Counted from the stretch's first letter, positions 13,901-26,779 are shown. The stretch: 64,000 nucleotides of DNA from Andrena cerasifolii (GCF_050908995.1 NC_135120.1:20163433-20227432), one strand, 5' to 3'. Numbers and translations: made by a program. Notes: a model not told the origin generated them from the sequence alone.

Positions 13901-16900
13901 TTTACCTATCGCGGCTCACGACCGCCGTAAAATCGCGACATCCTGTCAAAGATCAGCTGAGCGCTGGGTGTAAAGCTGATGCCGGTCCCCGGGGGGATCG
14001 TGAACTTTTAGGGTTTCCCCCGGGAATTCCACGGAACGCCTGATGGAGTAATATTCGAAAAACCCAGCCGCCCGCGCTGCAGCCGGTGTAATTGAATTCT
14101 TGTAGTAATAACAATCCTGGACAGTTAATAACGACGCAGCGAGTAATATCAAGGAGCGCAGCGGAAGGTAACGTAAAACTGTTTCCTTAGCTGTTGCGCC
14201 TTAGCGAAATGCTTTTCTCCTTTCGTCGGCGTAGCCAACGTCTTTGTTTCGTGCGGAACGAGTTTCCTCGGAAATTCGAGTTACAAAGGGCGGCGAATTT
14301 CTAATTTTTCGCGGGCGAAGCTTAGCAACGGGAATTTCCACCCTTCTATTATCCCCTTCTCCCCCTTTACGTCGGGAATAATTTCGTAATATTCTCCTTG
14401 ATAACCCTCCGTGCACGCGGGCGCGCTCGCATACGCGCGCGTTTAAATAAATAGGATGTCGGGCGTTCTGTGCGGATGTAGGATGGTTAATGATTAGTGA
14501 GAGCGTAGACCGCGCTAGGCTTGCCCCGGCATTCCGAATTCCTCTGCGCGCCCGTGGAAAGCGGGGGAACAAGCAGAATCGAATAGAGTATGCTCGTCCT
14601 GGCCGAGGGAAAGAACGATCGCCGACCACGTCTACAGAAATTGCGTAAATTTACATTAATACAACGCGGGGATATCGTTTGAGCGGAACGCTGCGGAAGA
14701 GCGGGCAGCGGTTACGCTAAATTCCCCGGATGATTCCGTTTGCTTCCGAAAACTTCCAGAAATTCCCAGCCGAAATTTTGGGATATTCAAAGCTTTGTTA
14801 GCGCACGTTACACCAGCGCGCAGAAACGAAACGCTTGTTTGTTTGCCGGCGGAAACAAAAATATAATCTTCCATGGTTCGCGCAGCGTTCGGGCTTCGAT
14901 TGACATAAAAGCGGGAATAGATGAAAGGTTAACGAGGCTTTACGGTATTTGGACTTTATCTCCTATTTGCGCGATGCAATCTATATCACCTTTTAAAGGG
15001 CTGACTAATTTCATCCAGAATTGTAGCTTCCTGACTTCTTTTACAACTTTTATGATTCCTTTTCGCAACGTTCGAAGTTCGAAGCTATGGATCGGTGTAT
15101 TTAACTCGTGTTTTCCAACTCCCGGGTTTACGTGCGTGTATTTTCATTTCTCTTTTTGATTGCACAGAGCCTGCGGGGGCATTATTTCTTCGCGCACAAC
15201 ATCGCCAGCGATTGACGGTAAAGTTTCGCCGGCATCGAGATATTCTTCGCGCTCGGTGTGTAATTATTTGCGACAAGCTCCTGTCGGGCTCCTTCGACGG
15301 AAGCAAAGTGTCCGGGGCCCGCTAATTAGGAAGATACGTCAACTCGTTATGTTGTTTAATGTAATCTGTGCTCCTCGAAACTCGGGGCAAACTGGTGGCC
15401 CGCGAGTGGCTCGTGTCGCTGGAGCCTGAAATGCTCTACGCCCTCCCGCAAGAATGCGACCCGCGGGAAACGTTATAAAGGGAATTAATCCCCGTCCACT
15501 GACTAATTAAGACGAATAATCGCGTGTAACGGGCGTCACGCCAACAATTCAGTTTTACTAATCAACGAGGCAAGTGGATACATCAAGGGGGATAGATCCG
15601 AGAATAATTCACCCTGTACGTCGTCCTCCTTCGTAAAGCTTCTAACCAACAGTTTTCTGAAACAAGTCGTAACCAACATCAACATCCCCGCGAGCACTCT
15701 GATCCACATATTACAGTGTAATACTGTAATAATTACACGCAGGCTTTCAATTACTATAGAATCAAGCTTTCATTTCGCGTTCCAATTAACGTTGCCAAGT
15801 CTCGTTCGATTTAATTTAATCCCAGCCGGCTCGATTCGGCTCGCGATCATTAACGAAAGCGTGCCTAGTTAGCGCGGCGATTGTTGCCGTCGTCGGGGCT
15901 TACGTGTAATTAACGCAATACTTGTCTGAGGGACAGTCTGAACGTAACAGAACCTGCCATACCCTGTCATCTTCCCGTTACGCACGAATAATTACTCACT
16001 AGAACGTCTCCAAGACCGAGGGGGCTGAAGATTACACGCTCGTCTAGCAGCTCCTCTTGATGCTCTCATAGGCTCCGCAGCCGCGTGTCCGTTTTCCAGA
16101 CACAGCCCTGCTTTCCGTTAATTACGACCATTCTTGTGCTGTCGCCGACTTAGCGAACCTCATTATCTCCCCTGCCCTGAACCTTTTTCTATCTACCATC
16201 CCTTACACAATGTTAATCTCATAGAATTTGGATAATCAGATGCGACATCTAAAAACGTTCCTCGCAACGTCATTTCGCAAAGAGATCAGAATTTTTGTCT
16301 GATTTCATCCCCTATTTTTGGGCAAATTACCTCTTCGAGCAGACCTGACAGTCAGGCGTCTAATTGTGAGAAATTATTCCGAGCTCATCCTGGTTCATTT
16401 TAACAGATCAATTTTGGACCCGATTAGGGAATGCTCGCCGTCTATTTTCGAATTGCTCGGAAACAGAAGGGTTCGTTGGGTGGTGAATCAGTCATCGGAG
16501 ACGCAACTGGTCCGCCATTCCCCGGCTGGTAATCACAACGTGCCTGTCAACCTCGCGACTAGCCTGTCACATATGACTTGCCATTGTTACGTACGATTAT
16601 TCTCGAAGACGCAAGCCAGACTGGGGAACAGCGGGGCCGGATCCCGTCTGTTAGGGTCGCCTGACCTGTCTCGAGATTGCCAGGCGTGCCCTCTTCCTCC
16701 TTGCCGTCTAGCGCGCCGTAACGTCGGAAACACAGCGTTTCCCGTGGAAATGTCACTATCCCCGGGATATCTACGGGACGACTCGCGGGAACTTTGGTCG
16801 CGGCTCGCCCAGAAAACTCGCCGAAACGCACAAACTGCGAGGCCGTGGCGGCGACATAATTTCGCGAAAGTTCCTGCGACGTTTTTCCTAGGCGGGGGTC

Positions 16901-17962
16901 GAAACGCTTTTTTAATTTCCACGAAGTGGGCAGCGCGCAATCTAGGTGGAGAAAATATTTCTCCACGAATCTTGCAACGGGGTGGGATCAATGTGCGGGC
17001 TCTGAGGCTCGGCGCAGTTTTGAATTATTAAATTACGCTGAGGCTCTGCGCGGTGCACTGGGTTTTAATGTTTCGAATTAATAGAGTCTAAGTTTCATTA
17101 ATGTAGGGCTTTTGAATTCAAAGTTTGAAGGGAAGTTGGGTAGAACATGGTCGTTTGCTATTCGCAACTTTGTCTTGTATTCATTGTAATTGTAGTTTGA
17201 ATTGAAACGAGCGCAGATTCTTTCCTGTTATCGGACAGGTCCACTCGCGAATCCTCTGGGGCAAACCGTGCCCTTCGTTATCTGTTTCTTATATTATTTG
17301 CATGCAGAATCGTCGAGCAGTTAAGTGTTGTTACTGCGGACAGTAATACGACGGAAGTGTTCCTTGGTTTGGAATTTATTATGTAATTTAGGGGTGGCCT
17401 GTCACCCTGTTGAAATGGATTTAACTGATGATTCGAAGAACTTCAACCTTGGGTGCCTCTGTTAAGCGTAGCTTTAGGAAAAGGGGTGTGTGTGTGTGTC
17501 TTGGCAGCTGAGAGGAGACTGTGAGCGAAGAAGAGTGGAAGCTATGAGTGAGTGAAAGGGAAGATTGTGAGAAGATTCGTTTTGAAAAACAGCAGTTATT
17601 TGTAAAACATTGTTAATACGTCGCTATCTCAGGTAATTTTATTTGCTAATTCGTAGCAGGACACCTATCATCCCAACGATCATTACTTTCAAAACGTTGA
17701 AGTTGAATAAATTTCGATTGCTAAACTTAGTTTGAAGAAGTGTTCCTCTGTGCAGGTGTACGAGATGTACGTTGCTGGTTATCAATTCAAAGTGCTGTCG
17801 CCGGTGTTCACTGGGCACTGGGGCCTGCAGACCAGAAAGACCAGGCCGGCATGGCGCGAACGACAGAACAGTGCCAACAGAAAGCATTTCGAGACGTTCA
17901 AGAAGGAAGTTTTCGCACGCTACATGCGCGACCCCCTGAAAATGATGAAGAACGCCAACTGA
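4918..17962 (+). CDS. B4GAT1: Beta-1,4-glucuronyltransferase 1-like glycosyltransferase (GT49), 5' incomplete
   Basis: Visible exons are 4918-5897, 6075-6255 and 17756-17962 (stop TGA). All junctions are GT-AG and in frame (phase 2, then phase 0), giving 455 residues. Residues 8-28 form a hydrophobic signal anchor, as in type II Golgi enzymes. A run of six Gln follows in the stem, then a GT49 catalytic domain with the metal-binding DVD motif at residues 252-254 in the context FLTDVDIVPSF. Later landmarks are FATNFTRWILDTSP, HDERFMGYGYTRNTQ, and FTGHWGLQ in the last exon. In animals this family adds glucuronic acid to the O-mannosyl glycan primer of dystroglycan, which LARGE then extends. The exon opens with TTG straight after an acceptor and the anchor needs residues before it, so the initiator Met is in an unseen upstream exon. 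Insects carry several paralogues, so the exact orthologue is uncertain. Confidence 0.9.
7341..7384. repeat. Tetranucleotide microsatellite, (ATTT)n followed by (AAGT)n
   Basis: About six and a half ATTT units run directly into about four AAGT units. The sequence is read directly and lies in the B4GAT1 intron. Confidence 0.9.
7849..8555. mobile_element. TTAA-flanked long palindromic element (foldback MITE)
   Basis: TTAA at 7849-7852 and at 8552-8555 bounds a near-perfect palindrome. The left end is GGGGGAACACCACTGTGACG and the right end is its exact reverse complement. Arms of roughly 250 bases surround an unpaired centre near 8160-8270. TTAA duplication is characteristic of piggyBac-type transposition, but the terminal bases differ from classical piggyBac ends, so the superfamily is inferred only from the target site. 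It has no coding capacity. Confidence 0.8.
12070..12560. mobile_element. Palindromic MITE, CAAGGGAAGATC family, copy 1
   Basis: The left end is CAAGGGAAGATCCCGAA and the right end is its reverse complement (TTCGGGATCTTCCCTTG, with one extra G/A difference). The arms share TTGCTGCCCAAAAT, GGGGTGAAATTAA and a run like ATTCAAAAAATTC. It has no ORF, and no clear target duplication is visible. It lies in the large B4GAT1 intron. Copies at 51726 and 58045 and a diverged relative at 44051 share the layout. Confidence 0.85.
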
Positions 17963-18395
17963 CGAAGAGCTCGTCGGAGATTTCGTTGATGAAACGCGGG
18001 GATCTTGCTCGCCGTCCTTCTTATTCGCTGCGAGCCAGGTGTCTAACCATTCGGACATAACCACCGCGTCCTCTTTCCAGAGGAAAACTGGGCTTCGCGC
18101 GAAAACATTGTATCCGACAAGATGCTGCATTCACGTTCATTTTCAAACACCGCGATACTTTCTTTATTAAATTTCAGAAAGGTGAAACCTACTCTCATAA
18201 CGACGTGGTAGATCGAAAGGCTACATTCGGAACAGCGATGTACAAGTTGGTTACACTGCACACAGTTTTTCATTGTTACGAAACGATAGATTGATCCACT
18301 TGTTGGATGGTGACAACTGTTACTATTTTCCTACTAGTCTTTGTCCCCCAACCGATCGGGTGCATAAAATTTCGTTCTTGTCTTCTTGTGATCTC
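17963..18395. other. 3' flank of the B4GAT1-like gene
   Basis: This is the probable 3' untranslated region and downstream DNA. I see no canonical AATAAA close to the stop codon and no other coding feature. Confidence 0.4.
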
Positions 18396-18994
18396 TTAAG
18401 GGGTCATGCTCAGTCAGGAGGCCGAAAAAGGGTGGTCTTTGGAAATTTTTTACTCAAAAGCTATAACACGTTTCTCAAAAAATCTTTTTTTCCTTTTAAG
18501 GATTGCACCTAGTACCGTGCATCGTAATTTTTTTGTTTAAAAATATTTAGCAATAACTGAGTTATTGTCTATCACTCGAAGTTTCTCTAAAAATAAAGGC
18601 TTCTGCGGTGACCACTGCTGCTCGAAAGTCGAGCATCTAAAATAAAAAATTCAAAAGAATTTACTTATTATATTATGTTATCTAGTACTTGAACGAAGGA
18701 TTTTTCGAAATATTGATTTGGGAAAAAATGGCTGATGTTTAAAGTAGAAGTTTCAATTTTTATCATAAATCGTGTATGATTTTCGTCAATTACAAGAAAA
18801 CTAAGCATGTGATAAAAAAATCCTTCGTTCAAATACTAGATAATATAATACAATAAGTAAATTCTTTTGAACTTTTTATTTCAGATGATCGACTTTCGAG
18901 CAGCAGTGGTCGCCGCAGAAGCCTTTATTTTTTGAGTAAAAAATTTCCAGAGACCACCCTTTTTTCGGCCTCCTGACTGAGCATGACCCCTTAA
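18396..18994. mobile_element. TTAA-flanked palindromic element, second family
   Basis: TTAA at 18396-18399 and 18991-18994 bounds inverted arms. The left end is GGGGTCATGCTCAGTCAGGA and the right end is its exact reverse complement. The arms pair almost throughout, including a block with GACCACTGCTGCTCGAAAG on one side and its complement on the other. There is no ORF. The ends differ from those of the 7849 element, so it is a separate family that shares the TTAA target. Confidence 0.82.
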
Positions 18995-21900
18995 CGGATT
19001 TGAAATTGGTGTGAGGAGTTCTAGTGGCAATCGGTAGGTAGACTGTGAATTTTCTTGAGCGTTTCCCTAAGCGTGCGAATCCTGTCTAGCCTACTGCGAT
19101 GACGTAGACAACTCTTCAGAAAGTGCACGACGATGATTTATCCATGTAGGTAAACTCCGATCTGCGGACGAAACCACTCGGTATTTCATAAGCTGAAAGA
19201 GATGCGCGCGTCACGTAGTAACAGTATTGAAGTTGATCTCACAAGCTTTCTCGTTCCTGGTTATTCTCGCAATATCCGTCCCCTGTCAATCGGTGACATA
19301 TCACACGTAGACAGGCAGTCAAAGGGTGAATAGAAATCGAACCCAGCGCTGTCTTCTATTAACTCTAATCAAACCTTCACTGTCTTGTACTAACACCGAG
19401 GTTTCCACTGTACAAGTCCTCGGACTTTCGGAGCACTCCCCACTCGAGTGGTATCACCACTAAGAAAACGGTGAAATAGGGCCTAAAGTACCTGTCACAG
19501 CTCGATTAATACCTGAGAGTATCTCCTCCTGGATATTTTATTACACACGTGTACTTAAGTTATCTAAAGCTGTTAAATAACCAGCGACACCTATTTTCTA
19601 CTATAAATAGAACTCTTAGCAACAGATTCACTCTGCAACTTTCATCAACGAAACGGAGCTATCTCTAGAACCAACAATCCGAAGAAGCGGGGAACTAACA
19701 CCAACACTACGCTCGTCGAGGTTGTTTAATTAAGAATTCAAGGAACCCTAAACTCCACCCTGTGGCGCTTCTATCATTGACAGAAGTCAAACAGTTGACG
19801 AGTGTGCGAGAGCGAGGTGAGTGGAGCACGCGTCGATGAGAAATCACGGTCATCGACTTCGTAGGATGGGAATGAAGGAACGAAGTGGAAGGAAAAGCTG
19901 AAGGCTCGCGTGCAGGGATGCAGGGTTGGGCAATCAAGTAGCCGCGATGGAATCGTCGACGTTGCCCGAGCATCTCGTGGCTTCCGGTTCATCGATCTCT
20001 ACCCCGAGCGAAGGCGAGCCCCCTTGGTTCTTGCTGCTTCCACTCACGAATCCCCGAAGTCATCAGAGACTGCCATGCGGGATCGCGGAATAAATATCTG
20101 CCGGTGAGTTTCGCGGCACGTACTCTCGGGTGCAGGGGAACGAGACAGGTGGGGGTGGGTGGACTTAAGCGAACGTACCTCGTTAGCTGTGTGTGATTTA
20201 AGAGGGCGGCGTCTAAGTTCATGATCGATCCGACAGAAAGCGAGCGTCGGGACGTTTCTTCGGGCGCGAGGAAACTTGCCTCGTTATCAGCGGGCAAAGA
20301 GGCAGATTCGTAATTAATTCATGGAATTGATGCAACCAGGCTCGGCGAGATCGGCGGGAGAGATTTGGGACAGGAGGCGAAGGTTTTATATTCCTAAGTC
20401 GTTTAACTGCTCAGCATGGAGCTGGGAGATAGCAATGCGGTGTATGTATTTAGTTTGTAAGTTTTAAGACGGAGGGGTGAGAAATGTTATACAGGAAGAC
20501 TGAAGAGTGTAATGTTCTGCGCTGAATGGTTAAATGAGTTTAGTATTGTGCGAAGTTTAATGGTCAGTTGACGTCGTTGCCAACGCGGCGAGTTACGAGA
20601 ATCTTTCTGTACTTGCTTACCCCGTGGCACTGCCGCCATTAATCACCACTCCTCGGCGCTATCGAATTGTCATTTACCCCGAGTTCCTCCGAGCGAGAGA
20701 AAGAACGGCACTTTGCAAATCAATTTCCCTGTGCTGTGTCCTTTTAACAGCAATGACTGTTGCTCAACGATACGTCACTGGTCACCCACGTGAGATCGAA
20801 AGATTTTAAGGCACAGAGTTATTATATGTATATTATAATGTTTTTACGGATACCTGTAGACCGCCAAAAACAATTGTAAAGTGAGATGAGCATTGTTAAG
20901 ACGCAATAAATTAATACAGAGCAGAGGGGAAATATTTCTCTTCTTTTCAGCTGATCCTTGCGTTCGCGTATATTCGTGCTTCCCGCTTTGGCATTTGCCC
21001 GTGGCATGATCCAATGCGCGCGGAACGGAGGGCAGATAATGTGCTCGCGTCTGAGTACATTTTTCACGGTCGAAACGGCAACAACGGCTTTATGCCGTTT
21101 CGCATATCGTGGAGCAGATCTCTGGATCCGTGGTAAGTGAATTGTTGGGCAACGATTTCGATGCGCCTTACGACGAGACGGAGCACTTAAACTACCGGGT
21201 AAACCGTTTCCATGGCTTCCACCGATCGTTTCGATTTAGGAAAGTCTGTTTACGAGAGGTGTATCTCGTTACAGAAAGCCGGGAACGACACGACAGTGAA
21301 TTCCGCAGCGATCGTTCGCGTCGCTCCGCATTCTGCAAATATATTCTTTCGCCGTGGCGCTCTCGTGGCGTGATCGAAGTGGAACGCGGTAAAAGGGACG
21401 GACAATTAAATACACGGTGCCGAGCATCGTTCAAACTGACGGCGAGTTATTTTCCGAGGGTAACTAGCAAACTTCTGTACAACACGATGTAAGTTCCAAG
21501 CGGAAACTTTGCAATCGCCTGGTATATTGGTTTTCCGGGCAAGTGTTTCCAGCGGGGGTGGTATGTAAACCTTTCAAAGAATGCGCGTTATTACACAGTT
21601 TTTCGTGACGCGTCGCGCGAGATTACGTTTAATTAATAATCATTACGATCTTTAGTAGTCTTATGAAGTGCAATTAGTCGACTCTATGGTTTAAACTTTA
21701 AACGACGTAACACTTACGCGTCTAATAGTGTTCAATGACGACAACCTAACGCTTGCACTGATTGTGAGTAGGTACATAGTTCGTTATTCTCTTACGCTTT
21801 CTGGCTGGACAGCCTGTTTCAGAATGGTTTCATTTTCTCGGCTACACGAGGTCGGCTATCTAGCCAGTTTCCAGTCGGTTTGCATAAGCTTAAGAGGGCA

Positions 21901-24351
21901 AAAGGCAAAAAAAACTGTGGAGGTGGGGCACCAGAAGGGAGTGCAGGGGAGAAAAACGAGGGTGGAGGATAGGGGGTGAAGAGGATGTATTAAATACGCC
22001 GACCATAATATGTCGAGGTATATATTATATACTTATGTATATATATATATATATATTTATAATAGTGAAACGTTGTCTGTTTGTTTGTTTTTCTTAAACG
22101 CCTAAACGGCTGAACGGATTTCATTGAAATTTTGAATATACATTACATACGTCCTAGATTAGATTATAGGCTCTAATAAGCGTTGAGTTATATTATTGAG
22201 TTTTATAATATTCGTATAGGAATAGGATGTGGAGGAACGTGGGAAACATCATAAATAATTCCCGGTGAATAGTATTATATACACAACACATAATGTATAC
22301 GTGCACAGTGTTTTTCATAGCATAATAGTTATTTCTGCCTCTCATCCACGTAATTCCATAGGAAGTCCTCAAATCGACAACGTCCTACTAGAATGCAAGT
22401 TCCATCGTCATTTCGAAATTTAAGTTCTTCATTCATAGGAATGCATATTCCCCCGTCACACACAGGCTTAAAATACGATTCTGCCATTTCCTTAAAAAAA
22501 AAAATTTCTCAATACCCTGCAAACACCAGCAAGAGTTGTCCGTAAATTCTATTAATGTATTTATCGAAGTACCAGAAAAGGTAAATATTACAGCACTTCC
22601 TAATGCTTCGTACTATTTTCATTCTATATTGCTACATTATATGCATTTGTTGATTTTTGCTGAAACACTTATCTGTTTATTTATAAATATTCCATTACAT
22701 TAATTGATTATAATCAAGAAATATTCACTTTTTTCAAGGACACCTGTAGTTTTACTAACACACAAAAGCAAGTAAAAATATAATCATAAACAAGTAGAAA
22801 AAACATTAAAAACAATAAATGAGTAAAATTACAGGAAAAAATAATGACAAAAATAATTTTGCTCAGCTCGAATCGCATTTTAAACCACTGTGCGTCATAT
22901 CCTTCATCTTCTACCCCTACGATTCAAAATAAGGGGCAAATAAATTTTTTAACACGTTTCGACGGCTCTGAAAGATCCCACCCAGTTCGAAACCTCGTGG
23001 TCCTTTGCCAAAAACGATTCACAGGCATTGATCCTCCGCGAATGAAGCGTACAGTCTCGGTGCATCGATAGAGCGAGATCGATCGGGAGTAAACACTGTC
23101 TGCGCGTATGATACCGCCCAGCCGTGCATCACGGTCCCGTTGCCCCGTTGTCCCCAGGATTTTCGGTGCTTTGTACAATTTCGGCTTGCTTTGCTGCTCC
23201 GAGCGGAGCACGTCAGCCGAAACGGACGCATCCGCATTTCCGTTTTGTCGCGCGTCGCCGTTCCGCGCTCCGTTCGCATTCGGCGCCTGCACCCACTTGC
23301 AAATGTGCCCGCCGCCCTGCTCAGCGCCGCCCGACACGCCGTGCCGCCGGACTAATTCTGTCTAATCTCAAATAATCTGGATTAATCTCGTGCAATCCAG
23401 CGACAGCTTCCGCGACGCCGGCGCCGGAAGAGGTTCGTTTTCAATTACAGAGAACGTTTCGCTGATGACGCCCCGCTTTCGTTCAGCCGAAACTAGACGC
23501 GGGAGCTCGAAACTTGGCGAATTCCTGACGAAACTGACGACGGAACAAATTGCGCGGATAATCCGTGGGCGCCTCGCTGCAGCGATAAATCGCGCGCTAT
23601 TATAATTCCTCAGAGGTGGTAGCTCGGAGGAGGAGGAATGTAAAGTTTTGTTTCGTTGGAAAAAGAAAGCAATTCCGGTATTTGTTGACGATTCGGAGAA
23701 AATAGTTGCACCTACTTCTACGGCTAAAATATCAAGTATCTACACGAAGTGGCGCAGTCTGGATTTAATCTTGAGGGGAGCCGAGCTGCGCGGACGAAAA
23801 TATTTTTAATGCAAATTCAATGAAATTCATTAGGCGATTATAAAAATTTATTTAGAGAATGAAATTCAGTTGTCTTTTCTTCTTACAACGCTCCTTTTGG
23901 GCGCTTCACTGAAGTGCAGGTTGTTCTTAGGATAATTTCACCAAAAGTGGATCGAATAACTGGATAGAACGCTGCGAGGGATTTCTGCTCATCAGATATA
24001 TGTAGAATTATAAGCCAGTAAGGATAAGTCGATGCTAACGCGGTTTAATCGCCCGCTATCCAAGCGGTGGTAGTTTTGGGCGGTAACTAGAGGCTTTTCT
24101 GGCTTCAGCGGCGGCGACAAGTAATTACATTATGTCATTAAGGCGTTATTAAGCAGCTAGTTTGGGGAGAATCGCCGTGTAACTGTTTAGCGGACCGTAC
24201 GTACGCTTTAGGGCTTTATCCAAGGAAATTCTGTCCCGCTAGCGAGTCCCTTGCAAAGTGTCTTTGTAGTTTCGAGTAAATTGATTGTACGCTGGCCCCA
24301 CTTGTTGTACCTTTTCTACACAGCCACCATTGACTACTATTTCGACATTTA
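18995..24351. other. Intergenic, no gene supported
   Basis: Only short overlapping frames with no recognisable domains or splice-linked continuation. An AT microsatellite and a motif resembling a degraded repeat end lie at 22020-22200. CpG content is higher around 23000-23600, which could mark a promoter or just local composition. Confidence 0.35.
22037..22056. repeat. (TA)n microsatellite
   Basis: About ten TA units. They are followed by GTTTGTTTG and then ACGGCTGAACGGATTTC, a phrase I associate with degraded insect transposon sequence, though I cannot assign the class. Confidence 0.75.
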
Positions 24352-24359
24352 CCCTCCAC

Positions 24360-24538
24360 CAGTGACGGATTTAAGGAAAAATGCCCAGGTGAGAAATATT
24401 CTGAGGGACCCATTTAAAAACAGTTTAAGTGTAGTAGTACAGAAAACAAACTATGTTTAAATAAAATTAGAATTTTTATTTTGGAAGATGGGGCCCAGGC
24501 GGCAACTACTCATCGACCACTCGTTAAATCCGCCACTG
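24360..24538. mobile_element. Non-autonomous hAT-type element with perfect 8-bp target duplication
   Basis: The left end CAGTGACGGATTTAA and right end TTAAATCCGCCACTG are inverted repeats with one mismatch. The element is flanked by an identical octamer, CCCTCCAC, at 24352-24359 and 24539-24546. Eight-base duplications and CAGTG-type ends are characteristic of hAT transposition. At 179 bases it cannot encode a transposase. Confidence 0.88.
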
Positions 24539-24546
24539 CCCTCCAC

Positions 24547-26779
24547 GCATTCAGATCCATTTTGAATCCAACAGTACCAATTCTCTCTGCTCGATCCCGA
24601 CAATTTACGAACGTAGATCTGACGATGCTCGCGCAGCTCTCCGATCAATTGGCTTGTCGTGTACAACTGTTATGGCAACTGCTCTGCATGCTAAGTACAG
24701 TCTAAGCATCGGGAGGATCGGTAGCGTCGCGACTGCTGAAAAGTTCCAGACAGAGGGTAGGTGCACTACGACCCCTGCATTACAATGGCCGCGCCGTCTC
24801 CGACGTCGTCTCGGAGACGGAAGCATTGCCAAGAGTACAGCAATTGACCGTGTAATCGTAGCTCTCTATCATATCGGAGTACACCTTCAATATTAATTTG
24901 GAAAGTGCCCTTTTGAGCCGCGCAATAATAGGCTTTGTTCGTATGGCGGAATCAACGACGACGTTCATTCAGCAGCCTCGTACTTTTAAGAATACTCTCC
25001 TCCAGATTTCCAGAATTCTTTGCCCCGGTTTAAAGAGACGGCTGTACTCGTCCAGCCGCTGGGATCCTTGCCGATCGATTCGCCGACGGGAGCCAGCCGC
25101 TTTGAAACGGAACGCAGATCTTCCATTTCGCCGAGGATCGCACGCGCGACAGAGGCGCTCGCGTATCATCCGCGTCGACTATTTCCACTTGGCGAACGGA
25201 ATTGATTGATTTCATCGACGGCCGAACACTGTCTTTGAACTCGGTGCTCGTTGGTCCGCGAAGAAGAACGTGGGTGGTCCGAAAAATTTGCAGCTCCCGA
25301 TCGTACGCGGGGCAAGGCATTCTAGATCCGAACAGACAATATTCAACGCCATTCTCACAGTTCCTTTTTATTTAATGTATAAGAATAGGAGTGGATAATG
25401 AACGCAGGAAATATCGTCAACTACACTCGCGCACAATACATTTTTTTTTGCAATTTCCAAGGAACGGTGCGTCGCGATAAAAATGTTTCTCCGCGGATTG
25501 CCCGCGGGAACAGGCGGGCGGATAAAGCTCGGAGCACACGCACAATGCTCGCGAAACAAACGCGATCGATCACGCGTGACGAGCCGTCGTCGATTGAATC
25601 GTCGTTCAGGCCTGAATATCCGCGGAACTTGGCGAAACCTGTGTTTGATCGCGTACCTACGGGAAATTCGCGGCGAGAGGTTTCGCCCGACGGAAGAAAC
25701 GCACGGTGCACGCGCAGGCAAACAATTCTGTCAACGATTTTAATTTCACTTGCGCGCGATGTAAATTTGTATCCGTTCAGCCGAGCGGAGGAAAAGGGGG
25801 ATCCAATTAAAACGGAATGCCATTTACCAGCGAGCCTCCGGGGAACGTTTTTGAAAGGGCTGGGAAATACGAGCGCGTCGACTTTCCGCGTTTCTCCCCG
25901 TTCGTTGGTCAAGATTCGCTTGTTCTTCGTTCCTTGCTGCGCTCGGAATTTATTTGCAGAATGTTTCCAAATTCGACGGCGGACTTTGTTGCGCTTCCGT
26001 TGGTTTTCAAAATTTACGTAGAAACTGAAGAGCGCGATGGCAGTGAGAGTGTCGCTCGTGAGAAGATATTCTTGTTTATCAAGAGAATAAAAGCTGACCG
26101 AAAACGGAGAAGTTTGCGAGGCAGCTGAGTTTACGAGGTTTCGCGAAAATCAGAAGTTTCCAATTCCTTTTTCCCAGACAATGTCAGTGACTGAATGGAA
26201 CATTTCGACGCCGACACCGAGCATCGTTTATAGGGGCTTCGAAGGCCTCCGTCGAAATATATGAAGATCCTGGAATGGTCGTTACGAATAATGCCTCCAT
26301 AACGTCGCCCGTCGTCTCGGGGATTTCAATTGTTAAGCGTCCACCTTGGCCCGAGAACTCGCGGCGGATGAAGAATAGTAAAGGCCAAGCACCAGCGCGA
26401 TACTCCTACTTTCGTCATTTGGACCCAGCCAGAGGAGGTTCATTCCGCTGCTTTGTACGCGGGGCGCCTCGAACGATCCTCGCGTTTCGGTGAATCACGG
26501 GAGCCATTCCCTGTCATCGCGATAACACCGCCCTTAGATTCCCCGGGACTTTGCGCGGGGCTTAGCCGTGCGACTCGCCAACTTCCCACTTTACCTGGGG
26601 CGCGAACTTCGAATTAAGGGTCTAATCCATGTTTCACCAACTGTCAGGGGAATCGCGCTGTGCCGCGTGATTGGGGATGCTCCCGCGCGAGAGAAACTGG
26701 AGTCTAAAGCTGATATTCAATGAGCCGCGTGTCTTCAATCTTCAGCTGGAGGAACAGTAGAGGCAAATTGGGAGTGGTA
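24547..26779. other. Intergenic, no gene supported
   Basis: A 207-codon frame at 25398-26021 (+) overlaps a 163-codon frame on the opposite strand. CpG-rich composition with few stop codons explains both. Neither shows a domain, signal peptide or homology that I recognise. Confidence 0.35.

Larger units (their letters stand above)
6256..17755 (+). other. Large last intron (11.5 kb) of the B4GAT1-like gene
   Basis: It starts with donor GTACGA and ends with acceptor CTGTGCAG. It holds a tetranucleotide repeat (7341-7384), a TTAA-bounded palindrome (7849-8555) and a CAAGGGAAGATC palindrome (12070-12560). Otherwise it has only chance frames, the longest at 16318-17031 starting with TTG and without recognisable domains. 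I see no nested gene. Confidence 0.75.

Noticed and set aside
16318..17031. 237-codon plus-strand frame in the B4GAT1 intron
   Set aside because: It starts with TTG, is overlapped by two 134-135-codon frames on the other strand, and has no domain, signal peptide or splice-linked partner. CpG-rich composition explains the lack of stops.
25398..26021. 207-codon plus-strand frame
   Set aside because: It is mirrored by a 163-codon minus-strand frame in the same CpG-rich DNA, with no recognisable motif.
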